From Hyphomonas atlantica corrig. (lineage in GTDB: Bacteria > Pseudomonadota > Alphaproteobacteria > Caulobacterales > Hyphomonadaceae), in NCBI RefSeq assembly GCF_000682715.1, contig NZ_AWFH01000010.1, forward strand, positions 1-58,842: a stretch of DNA of 58,842 nucleotides. The letters run 5' to 3'. The stretch's first letter is position 1. Each line of letters starts with the position of its first letter. The notes under the pieces were generated by a model. The model was given only the letters and a program-made list of their open reading frames with translations, was not told the origin of the DNA and searched no databases. Positions 22,592 to 30,368 of this stretch are shown in pieces. The translations under genes and the position numbers were made by a program.

Positions 22592-24700
22592 TCATATCGT
22601 CACGCTGGCATTCAGCAGAGCTGCCGGATCGCTGGTTCCGCCGACATGGATCGTGTGCGTGCCCGGTTCGATCCGCCAAGTGCCGGTGCTGGTATCATAG
22701 TATTTCAACTGTTCCAGCGGCACGTGGAAACGGATTGTCTTTCGTGCCCCGAGGGCAAGGGTAGTACGTTCAAAGCCGCGCAACAATTTGTTCGGGCGAT
22801 ACACCAGATCCCCCGGGAAGCCGATGTAGAGCTGAGAAATTTCTGTTCCGGCGGTGTCGCCCGTGTTGACCAACGTGACTTCGGCATCGATCCCTTCCGC
22901 CGTAGTGCGAGCCTTCAGGGCGCGGTAGCTGAACTGTGTGTACGACAGGCCATGGCCGAACCAGAACATCGGCTCGGTTTCCGTGCTCTCAAGAAGCGTA
23001 TATCCGTGGAGTGGGCCGTATTCGATCTCATCAGCATCTGGATCAAAGAACGGGTAATCGGCTTCTGAATACGCAACCGAGAAGGGCAGCTTTCCGGAGG
23101 GATTTACTTCGCCATAGAGGAGGTTTGCCAGGGCAGTGCCGCCTTCCATACCCGCATAGAAAGTTTGCAAGATGGCTCCCGCCTTATCGGCCCAATCACA
23201 AATGATTGCCGATCCGCAAACAAGCACGACGATTGTGTTCGGGTTATTCTCGGTGACCGTGTCAACAAGCGCTTGCTGATGGTCGGGCAGGCGTAGTTTG
23301 CGCCGGTCTCCACCGCGATCCTTACCGCTCCCGAGAGGTCCGGCGTTTTCGGCGGACTTTTCTTCAGATGTCTCGGATTGCGTGCTTAGATTTCCTGGAA
23401 TGTACTCGCCTTCGTCATCTGCGGTGGTGCCGACAATGACGATTGCGATCTCGGCATCCCGCGCTGCGGCGGCAGCTTGTTCGAGATCGGTTTCGTCGCC
23501 AGCCAAAGTCAGGTTGCGTCCGACATATGTGGAAAGACCTTGAAGGGGCGTAACCACATGAGGCGGCCTGACCGTGGAGGAACCGTGATCCCCCGTATTG
23601 GCGATTGTCGCCAAGCTACCGAAAACCGAGACGTTGCTGGATTTCCTGAGAGGCAGGACGCCATTATTGGTCAGAAGCACAGCGGATTTTTCAGCTGCTT
23701 CTCGCGCGAGCGCTACATGCTCCTCATTTGCCACCATATCAATCGTGTAGGCTTCAAATGGATCTTCAGCCGCTAGAAGTTTGTAGGCAGTGGTCAGGAT
23801 TCGCCGACAGGCCGTGTCGATTACACTCGGTGCGACCGCGCCTTTCTTGACAGACTTGATGAGGTTTTGCCCGAAATAGATCGGCTCCGGGTTTTCTACG
23901 TCGAGCCCCGCAGCCGCTCCATAAGGTTTGTACACGCCGAAAATCCAGTCTGAGTGGACGAAGCCTTCAAAACCCCATTCACCGCGCAGGATGTTTGTGA
24001 GCAGGTCGTGATTCTGGCCGCAATACTCACCATTCATCTTGTTGTACGCACTCATCACAGTTGCGCAGCCGGAGTCGAGTACGCGTTTGAAATGCGGCAA
24101 GTAGACTTCGCGCAACGTCCGGTCATCGACCTTTACATCGACCTTGAAACGAGAATTCTCGATTGAATTTACAGCGAAATGTTTGACCGTTGCGGCGACA
24201 TTGTGGGTCTGGATGCCTGTGGACAATGCTGCCCCCATCTCACCGAGATGATAAGGGTCTTCCCCATAGGTTTCCTGCGCGCGGCCCCATCCTGGATGGC
24301 GCAGCAGATTGATGCACACCGCGCCGGAAAGATTGCAATCCTGGGCGCGGATTTCCTTGCCCATTGCCTCGCCAATGCGTTGTTCCAGGTTGCAGTCCCA
24401 ACTTGCGCCGCGGGCCATCGTTGTGGGGAAACACGTTGAATTGCCGCGGGCTACGCCGCGAGGGCCATCTGTGAAGTAAAAGGCTGGTGCGCCCAACCGT
24501 TCGCATCCGCCACCTGCCTGGTAAGGTTCTGCGCCCCAGCGATTATTGGTCCGTTGCATGGACTCCATGAATCCCCGTCCAGACATCATGGCGACTTTTT
24601 CTTCGAGGGTTGCGTCCTTGATGACGCCTTCAACCATCTCCCGAATTTCAGCCTCGCTGAGGCCTTTCCGGGGGGCGTAGTTTGGGGGGGTGTCGCTCAA
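22592..24700 (-). CDS. GH3 beta-glucosidase-type glycosidase (copy 1)
   Basis: The 702-residue protein spans the N-terminal GH3 barrel, the C-terminal alpha/beta sandwich (from about residue 330, with VLLTNNGVLPL) and a fibronectin-III-like domain at the end (FWFGHGLSYTQFSY then LYIGFPGD). The catalytic nucleophile is Asp251 in FVHSDW. No signal peptide is seen, so it probably acts on glycosides already inside the cell. AAGGAG eight bases before a TTG at 24700 marks the start; with that start every GH3 landmark falls at the same residue number as in the second copy (Asp251 in both), which confirms it. A strong terminator separates it from the TonB receptor gene upstream. It likely removes beta-linked glucose or a related sugar. 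Confidence 0.9.
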   Translation of the reverse strand: MSDTPPNYAPRKGLSEAEIREMVEGVIKDATLEEKVAMMSGRGFMESMQRTNNRWGAEPYQAGGGCERLGAPAFYFTDGPRGVARGNSTCFPTTMARGASWDCNLEQRIGEAMGKEIRAQDCNLSGAVCINLLRHPGWGRAQETYGEDPYHLGEMGAALSTGIQTHNVAATVKHFAVNSIENSRFKVDVKVDDRTLREVYLPHFKRVLDSGCATVMSAYNKMNGEYCGQNHDLLTNILRGEWGFEGFVHSDWIFGVYKPYGAAAGLDVENPEPIYFGQNLIKSVKKGAVAPSVIDTACRRILTTAYKLLAAEDPFEAYTIDMVANEEHVALAREAAEKSAVLLTNNGVLPLRKSSNVSVFGSLATIANTGDHGSSTVRPPHVVTPLQGLSTYVGRNLTLAGDETDLEQAAAAARDAEIAIVIVGTTADDEGEYIPGNLSTQSETSEEKSAENAGPLGSGKDRGGDRRKLRLPDHQQALVDTVTENNPNTIVVLVCGSAIICDWADKAGAILQTFYAGMEGGTALANLLYGEVNPSGKLPFSVAYSEADYPFFDPDADEIEYGPLHGYTLLESTETEPMFWFGHGLSYTQFSYRALKARTTAEGIDAEVTLVNTGDTAGTEISQLYIGFPGDLVYRPNKLLRGFERTTLALGARKTIRFHVPLEQLKYYDTSTGTWRIEPGTHTIHVGGTSDPAALLNASVTI

Positions 24701-24751
24701 GGGAAGCTCCTTGATGTTTGTGGGAGGACGTAACTGGAGATGGGGTGTCGG

Positions 24752-24789
24752 AAAAAAGGGAGTTTGCATCCGGTATGGACGCAAACTCC
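24752..24789 (-). terminator. Rho-independent terminator after the second TonB receptor
   Basis: GGAGTTTGC (24759-24767) and GCAAACTCC (24781-24789) form a perfect 9-bp stem with a 13-base loop. On the minus strand the stem is followed by a run of six T (24757-24752). It lies between the receptor stop (24834) and the GH3 start (24700), leaving only about 50 bases for a separate GH3 promoter. Confidence 0.8.
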
Positions 24790-24833
24790 GTCAAGTTTTG
24801 GAGATTTGACTGCCTTTCTCCATTTGGGACCGA

Positions 24834-27494
24834 TTAGAACTTTGCTTTCAGGCCGAGATAGATAACGCGACCGAGGGTGGACCCGTTCGCGAAGCCATCT
24901 CCATCCGCGAAGAATGGTGGATCTTCGTCGATGAGATTGTCGACATTCAGCGTCAGTTTGAGTTCGTCGACATAGTCCGGCGTCGGCAAATCGTAGCCAG
25001 CATAGTAGTTGACAGTCGTGAAGCCATCGACGCTAGCTGTCGGGTTTGCGTCGTATCCGGAGTTATGATTGATGCGGACGGTTGTATCAAAGCGATCAGC
25101 ATGCCAGCCGAACGTGGCAACGGCTTTCAGCCGACTGACGCCAAATTCCAGTCCATCAGAGGCGGACGCGCCTTCGAAGGGAGTAACATCGCGATTGAGC
25201 GCATAGGTTCCGCCGAGGCTGGAATAGAAGGCGCCCATGTCGGTCGGGTGCAAGTAGCTGACTTCGAAATCAAGGCCATCAGTTTCGACTGAACCGAGAT
25301 TGATTCGGCGCGCGTCCAGAACGACGTATGGAGAAGATGTTGCGAATACGGTGGCGATGTTCGGCAGCCCTTCGACCCGAAGGTCGCCTGCACGTGCCAG
25401 CACCTGCTCAAGTGTCGGATTGATATCGTACAAGCTATCATAGGCCGGCGTCAGGAAGAATGCTGGCTCAAGAATAGGCGGCACAGCGATCTGGTTCTTG
25501 AAGTCCACCTTGTAGTAGGTCAGGCTTGTGCGCCATCCCTCAAATGCGCCGCTTGAAGGGGCCCAGTCGAAACCGATGGTCATCGTGTCAGCTTCCTGAG
25601 GCTTTATGTCAGGATTTGACCCAGCGACCACGACCGTGGGACGGAACAGGTCGGTCGGCAGCGAGTCCGGGGCGCGTACCGGGCTAACCGGAATGATTTG
25701 ATAGCGCAGATCTGCCCCGCCGACAGAGTCGTTTAGCGAAGGCGCATTGAACGATGTGCCGACGGATCCGCGAATGGTCAGATCCTCAATTGGCTTGTAG
25801 TTGAAACCGACTTGCGGATTTGTCGTGTCACCCGCATCACTGTAGGAGTCGTGACGGGCTGCCAAGGACACCTCAAGGCTACCGGTGCCGGAGTCTTCAG
25901 ACAGGATCGGAACCAGAACTTCTCCGAAGAAGGAGGTGATCTCGCGAGAAGGGTTTGCTTCATAGCGCGTTGGATCACTGCGTGTTCCTTCCAGGATTGC
26001 GGCGTCCAGAGATTCCTCGGTATATTCCGCGCCCACTGCCAGCTTGACGGTTCCGGCCGGCAATTCGAACGCATCGCCGTCCAATACGGACCGGATCTGG
26101 AACAATTCCTGTTCTGAAACGCCGCCCGTTGTGTAGTCACGCAAAGCTGCGAGAACTGCCGGATTTGTTTGGCTGAGATCATAGGGGTTCAGCGCAGTTA
26201 GTGGGTTTGAGGAAGCCAGCGCTGCGGCTTGAAGCGCCGGGTTGATCTTGGGTTCGAGGATCTCATTGTCGCTCTTACCGTAATTCAGTGACGAGGTTAG
26301 ATTCCAGGAATTATTGATCTTCCAGGAAAGTTTGGGCGTAATCCCCCATGCACTCAGGTTTGTCGTGAATTCTTCCGTATTAGTCCCAAAGACTTCGTCA
26401 TAACTGAAGCTAACCTGGTGGGCGGGCTCTCCTACAATGGTCTGGAAAAACGGGTTGGCTGCGGTAATCAGGCCGCTGCCGCTGAGGCCTGTTCCCAGAA
26501 GCAGTCCTCCACCTTGGTTGGTGACTTCGCGGTCTGAGTAATAAGCCGTAACGTCGAATACGAGAGACTCACCAAATGACTGGGTGAGGTTGGCGAAAGC
26601 ACGTGTGTTTTCCTGTTCGGGATACAGGGTCGTGAAGTCAGTCTCAGCGCAACGGTTCTCGCCCGGCAGGCGGTTTGGCAGAAAGAAATTGATGTCGCCA
26701 AGCGTAATATGTCCGGGCGAACAATTCAAAACACGGAAGTCATCGCCACCGCGAGACGTATGGTCCTGCTGAACATAGTCGCGATCTCGACCGTATACTT
26801 CATCATTATTCGTATGGTTGAGCGTGATGTACGCATCACCTGACTCCCATACCTTACCGAGTGAGAGAGAGGCGTCAGAGGATTTGTACTTGTCGCCGAA
26901 ACCGTGCCGGTAGCTGGCTTCAATACCGTCAATCTCGTTTCGTGTGATGAAGTTGATCACGCCGCCGACAGCGTCAGAACCATAGGTGGCCGACCCACCA
27001 TTCGCGACAACTTCCAGGCGGCCCAGAACTTCTGGTGCAATCGTTGTGACATCTGGCGCAGATTGTAGCGCGCCTGAGCCGACCAGCCGGTGGCCATTGA
27101 GAAGCGTCAGTGTAGTGTCTGACCCGGCGTTTCCAAGATTTCGGATGTTGGGTCGCGGGAATGGTACGCCGACATTGCCTAGTGCGGTTGGCAGCGTATT
27201 GAAGGTGTTCGTCACCTGCGGAACGCGGGCCAGCAGGTCGATGGAAGATGCCGGTGCGATCTCGGCAATGGCTTCCTGATCTATGCTGAGCACGTTTGCA
27301 CCAACTGGGCTGACGCCGCGAAGCAATGTGCCAGTAGAAACCGTAACCGTGACGGTATCGAGTTCTCGAGAGTCCTCATCAGTGACCGCAGGTGGCATAT
27401 CGGTGGCGTCCTGTGCCATTGCGATAGGCGCGACGAATCCCGTGCTCGCCAGAGCGACAGACGAAAGTAACAGCTTGCGCTGGATGTTTCCCAT
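24834..27494 (-). CDS. TonB-dependent outer-membrane receptor (glycoside locus)
   Basis: The 886-residue protein has a signal peptide (about 1-27, ending AMAQDA), a TonB-box-like stretch (ELDTVTVTVSTG), a plug domain with LNGHRLVG and GGSATYGSDAVGGVINFITR, and a beta-barrel ending in a canonical C-terminal phenylalanine (LGLKAKF). GGGAGG seven bases before the ATG at 27494 fixes the start. It should import an oligosaccharide or glycoside for the GH3 enzymes; the exact ligand is not evident. A TetR-site look-alike lies 115 bases upstream (27609-27632). It differs from the first receptor (11489-14224) in plug and barrel sequence, so it is not a recent duplicate. Confidence 0.88.
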   Translation of the reverse strand: MGNIQRKLLLSSVALASTGFVAPIAMAQDATDMPPAVTDEDSRELDTVTVTVSTGTLLRGVSPVGANVLSIDQEAIAEIAPASSIDLLARVPQVTNTFNTLPTALGNVGVPFPRPNIRNLGNAGSDTTLTLLNGHRLVGSGALQSAPDVTTIAPEVLGRLEVVANGGSATYGSDAVGGVINFITRNEIDGIEASYRHGFGDKYKSSDASLSLGKVWESGDAYITLNHTNNDEVYGRDRDYVQQDHTSRGGDDFRVLNCSPGHITLGDINFFLPNRLPGENRCAETDFTTLYPEQENTRAFANLTQSFGESLVFDVTAYYSDREVTNQGGGLLLGTGLSGSGLITAANPFFQTIVGEPAHQVSFSYDEVFGTNTEEFTTNLSAWGITPKLSWKINNSWNLTSSLNYGKSDNEILEPKINPALQAAALASSNPLTALNPYDLSQTNPAVLAALRDYTTGGVSEQELFQIRSVLDGDAFELPAGTVKLAVGAEYTEESLDAAILEGTRSDPTRYEANPSREITSFFGEVLVPILSEDSGTGSLEVSLAARHDSYSDAGDTTNPQVGFNYKPIEDLTIRGSVGTSFNAPSLNDSVGGADLRYQIIPVSPVRAPDSLPTDLFRPTVVVAGSNPDIKPQEADTMTIGFDWAPSSGAFEGWRTSLTYYKVDFKNQIAVPPILEPAFFLTPAYDSLYDINPTLEQVLARAGDLRVEGLPNIATVFATSSPYVVLDARRINLGSVETDGLDFEVSYLHPTDMGAFYSSLGGTYALNRDVTPFEGASASDGLEFGVSRLKAVATFGWHADRFDTTVRINHNSGYDANPTASVDGFTTVNYYAGYDLPTPDYVDELKLTLNVDNLIDEDPPFFADGDGFANGSTLGRVIYLGLKAKF

Positions 27495-27608
27495 AATTTT
27501 CCTCCCTTCGCACAACGTGTGCGGGGCCGTTGGCCCATCTTTTCTAATCCGCTGTCCGACGTTGCGTTCAGCAGCTGATTTCGTGAGGGGACGATGCTCC
27601 GAAACCTA

Positions 27609-27632
27609 AAAACATGTCAAGTGCAATCTTTT
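27609..27632. promoter_or_regulatory. TetR-operator look-alike upstream of the TonB receptor
   Basis: The 24-base stretch beginning AAAACATGTC and ending GCAATCTTTT matches the perfect palindrome at 29599-29622 at 19 of 24 positions, counted by hand, and keeps both A/T-rich ends. It lies in the 238-base gap between the esterase stop and the receptor start, in a position suited to control the receptor gene. Confidence 0.4.
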
Positions 27633-27692
27633 TGGCTTGGGCGAGTTTTTAAGTAATGCGTGGCAGGTGTGGCAGAGATGTGGAGGGTGGCC

Positions 27693-27724
27693 CCAGGCTG
27701 GAGCGCGATTCCGCTCCAGCCTGG
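27693..27724 (-). terminator. Perfect inverted repeat after the carboxylesterase gene
   Basis: CCAGGCTGGAGC (27693-27704) and GCTCCAGCCTGG (27713-27724) form a perfect 12-bp stem with an 8-base loop, nine bases after the esterase stop at 27733. No T-run follows on the minus strand, so it is either a factor-assisted terminator or an mRNA end-protecting hairpin. Confidence 0.55.
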
Positions 27725-27732
27725 TTTCGTGG

Positions 27733-29550
27733 TCAGGAGTTGCAATGATCAGCCTGGTAGGCTTCCCAAGGCTCCATTTCACCGCCAACGATGTTCATGA
27801 TTTCCAGTGCCATATCAGCGGTTTTGCATCGCACACTCTGCTTGCGAAAGCGCTTGTCATCCTGGAAGGCTTCGAACAATTCCTCGGCTGATGGAATATC
27901 GTGGATCATTCGGACGCCGCCATCCTCCTCTGTGTCAAGGATCATCAGTCGGTCCGTGTCATCACCTCGTTTCCAGGCGGACCATTCTGGTAATGTGCCG
28001 GAGCGACCTTTGCCGGGGGCGCCTTCATAGGCGAAATTGGCCCAGTACTCCATCATTTTTCCGGATAGCGATTCGCGGCCAGCCCTGTTTTTCTTGTTGA
28101 AAAACACGCCCATCGGGTCTCCGACCTTGTCATCAAAACCGCCAATAACGAATGGGATCTCGAGTGAATGAGAAGCACCAACCAGGAAGCTCACATCCGT
28201 TGTGAACGCTTTGCCTTGCTCGTCCCAATCAAACCGGTACGTGTAGACAGGCGATGACCGATGACGTGTCCAGTAATCAGCCACTTCTTCGACCCCATGA
28301 TAAGACCAGAGGGCATTCGGATAGTATCCGTATGCGGTGTAGGCTTTCTTGTTTTTTGGCCAGAATGCGATGTTGAAGAAATTGCCGACCATTTCCTTGT
28401 CGACGAACGCTATGCCTTTGAATTCATCCTTCGTGGTGCCGACCATCAGGGGCACATCCCGCATTTCGGAGCCGTTGATGAGGGCATTGCGAATGCCTTC
28501 TTCTGGCAAGGCAACGCCGTCGTGGGAAATATCGACCGGATTGATCAACCCAGCTGCGTCTACCGCGATGGGGAGCTTCTTGTAGGCGTCAAAGATCTCA
28601 GCGGGCGACATTGCCCGAAGGCGCGTGGCCAACTCCTCAGGACTCATGGAGTCCTGGGGGGGGAGACTGCCCATATCGACCAAGTGAGCGACAAATTCTT
28701 GTGACGCAGCGCCCCGCCGACGCGCTTCGTTGGCGGGGCCATCAACAGCATCCTGATAGGACGTACTGCGAAACCCGCCGCTCTGGACGATCGCCTTATG
28801 GAACAGGTCTTCGGTAAGTGGCGAAGAAATCAATGCGGCGACGTTAAACGCGCCGGCCGATTGGCCGAATACGGTTACGTTGTTCGGATCTCCACCAAAC
28901 GCGCCGATGTTCTTCTGTATCCATTCGAGGGCGGCAATCTGGTCCAGCGTGCCAAAATTCATGGAACGGTCGAGATCTGTTTCGGCCGTCGACACGATCG
29001 AAGGATGCCCGAACCACCCCATCATGGCGAGGCGGTAATTGATGCCCACAACGACAACATCTTGTGATTGAGCCAAGCGACCCATTTCGTATTGTCCGGC
29101 ATAGCCCCAGACATTGGCGCCGCCGTGGATCCAGACCATGACCGGCTTGGGCTCACTGTCCGAATTCGATGGGGCCCAAACGTTCAGATACAAGCAGTCT
29201 TCTTTTCCCGCGAGCTCGCCTTCTTCGCGATCGGGCTCAAAACTGCTGGTCAGCTGAGCGCAGCGGTTGAAGGGAAAGGTGGCTTCGAGTGGCGTGTCCC
29301 ATGCCTCGACCGGGCGAGGCGCACGCCACCTGAGGTCTCCGACCGGCGGAGCCGCAAAAGGAATTCCGTACCATGCAAAGGCATCATCCCGACCGCGCGT
29401 GCCTATAACTTCGCCGTCAGCCAATGTGACGCGCGTCGCTTCGTCCAGTTCGTAGGTCAAAGCAGGGGCCTCGGAATTGGTCTTGTCGCCACAAGCCCCA
29501 AGGGCCAGGCCCGCAATGAGGGCGATAGATAATGTTCGAATGCGTTTCAT
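27733..29550 (-). CDS. Type-B carboxylesterase lipoprotein
   Basis: The 605-residue protein has a lipoprotein signal with lipobox Leu-Gly-Ala-Cys (Cys20) and then a type-B carboxylesterase/lipase domain: EDCLYLNVWAP (117-127), the oxyanion-hole segment WIHGGA (140-145) and the nucleophile elbow FGQSAGA with Ser231. The usual elbow is GESAG; Gln replaces Glu here. It is probably anchored in the outer or inner membrane facing the periplasm, where it would remove acyl groups from the imported glycoside (inference). GGGGAG just before the ATG at 29550 sets the start; a frame to 29610 would cross the palindromic operator. It has its own promoter region, carrying that operator, and is followed by a strong hairpin. 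Confidence 0.87.
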   Translation of the reverse strand: MKRIRTLSIALIAGLALGACGDKTNSEAPALTYELDEATRVTLADGEVIGTRGRDDAFAWYGIPFAAPPVGDLRWRAPRPVEAWDTPLEATFPFNRCAQLTSSFEPDREEGELAGKEDCLYLNVWAPSNSDSEPKPVMVWIHGGANVWGYAGQYEMGRLAQSQDVVVVGINYRLAMMGWFGHPSIVSTAETDLDRSMNFGTLDQIAALEWIQKNIGAFGGDPNNVTVFGQSAGAFNVAALISSPLTEDLFHKAIVQSGGFRSTSYQDAVDGPANEARRRGAASQEFVAHLVDMGSLPPQDSMSPEELATRLRAMSPAEIFDAYKKLPIAVDAAGLINPVDISHDGVALPEEGIRNALINGSEMRDVPLMVGTTKDEFKGIAFVDKEMVGNFFNIAFWPKNKKAYTAYGYYPNALWSYHGVEEVADYWTRHRSSPVYTYRFDWDEQGKAFTTDVSFLVGASHSLEIPFVIGGFDDKVGDPMGVFFNKKNRAGRESLSGKMMEYWANFAYEGAPGKGRSGTLPEWSAWKRGDDTDRLMILDTEEDGGVRMIHDIPSAEELFEAFQDDKRFRKQSVRCKTADMALEIMNIVGGEMEPWEAYQADHCNS

Positions 29551-29598
29551 ATTCTCCCCAGAGATTGTCTGTTTCTGATCTGCGGGGAGGATACACTC

Positions 29599-29622
29599 AA
29601 AACATTTCAATGGAAATGTTTT
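29599..29622. promoter_or_regulatory. Perfect palindrome upstream of the esterase: predicted TetR operator
   Basis: AAAACATTTC (29599-29608), a 4-base spacer AATG and GAAATGTTTT (29613-29622) form a perfect inverted repeat with 10-base arms. It lies between the esterase start (29550) and the stop of the TetR regulator gene (29666). The length and symmetry fit a TetR-family dimer site, and partial copies occur at 27609-27632 and 33962-33985. Confidence 0.65.
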
Positions 29623-29665
29623 TATCGAAAAACAGTACGCTTATCTGCGCTTCCAATTCTTGAAA

Positions 29666-30322
29666 CTAGCTTCCGTTGCGCACCAGCACAGCCATGACAG
29701 CATCGATGTGCTGCTCAATTGCTGGGTTCTTTTGCAGGTCGAGTTTGTGGAGAAGCTTGATTTCCTTGGAGAGGACAAAGGGCATCTGACACATTGAAAC
29801 GATAATGTAGAACATCGAAACCGGTGGCAGATCGGGCAGCAGTCCTGATTTGATCTGTTTCTGCGTTTCCTTCATCAGGATCTTGTGGGCAGGCTTGATG
29901 AAGTTTTCTGCCATCCACTCGAGCCGCGGGCCGCCGCGCACGGATTCTGAAATCATGATGCGTGCATGGTCAGGGTTGTTTGCCGAATAGCGGATGTAGC
30001 GCGACAGGAACTCCCGCATGCTTTTGACGGGATCTTTTATGTTCAAAAGCTCCGTGCCGTCCTCACCATAGACGTGCATGCGTAGCTGGTGGAACATCGT
30101 CTCGATGGTTTTCTTCCAGAGCTCTTCTTTCGTGCCAAAATGATAGCGGATCGCGCCATGCGTCGCGCCAGCCTCGTCCGCAATGTCGCGCGTGTTGGCC
30201 CCGTCATATCCGCGTTCGGCGAAGGTTTTCATCGCGACTTCAATGATTCGGGCGCGCGTCTCGATGGCTCGTGCTTGCACGGGTTGCTGGGGTGTTTTCG
30301 TGGCCGTTTTCGAATTTGTCAT
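29666..30322 (-). CDS. TetR-family transcriptional regulator
   Basis: The 218-residue protein has an N-terminal TetR helix-turn-helix (about residues 20-70, RARIIEVAMKTFAERGYDGA followed by TRDIADEAGATHGAIRYHF) and an all-helical C-terminal ligand-binding domain. Its first 18 residues are a Thr/Gln/Pro-rich tail. It is the third gene of a symporter-GH3-tetR series on the minus strand, 46 bases after the GH3 stop, and probably represses that operon and its neighbours. The perfect palindrome at 29599-29622 is the leading candidate for its site. Its ligand is unknown; a sugar, or an acyl-CoA made by the nearby synthetase, are both possible. Confidence 0.9.
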   Translation of the reverse strand: MTNSKTATKTPQQPVQARAIETRARIIEVAMKTFAERGYDGANTRDIADEAGATHGAIRYHFGTKEELWKKTIETMFHQLRMHVYGEDGTELLNIKDPVKSMREFLSRYIRYSANNPDHARIMISESVRGGPRLEWMAENFIKPAHKILMKETQKQIKSGLLPDLPPVSMFYIIVSMCQMPFVLSKEIKLLHKLDLQKNPAIEQHIDAVMAVLVRNGS

Positions 30323-30368
30323 GCAAATTCCTTACACTGGCTTTGGGCTGGGGACCATATGGCAATCT

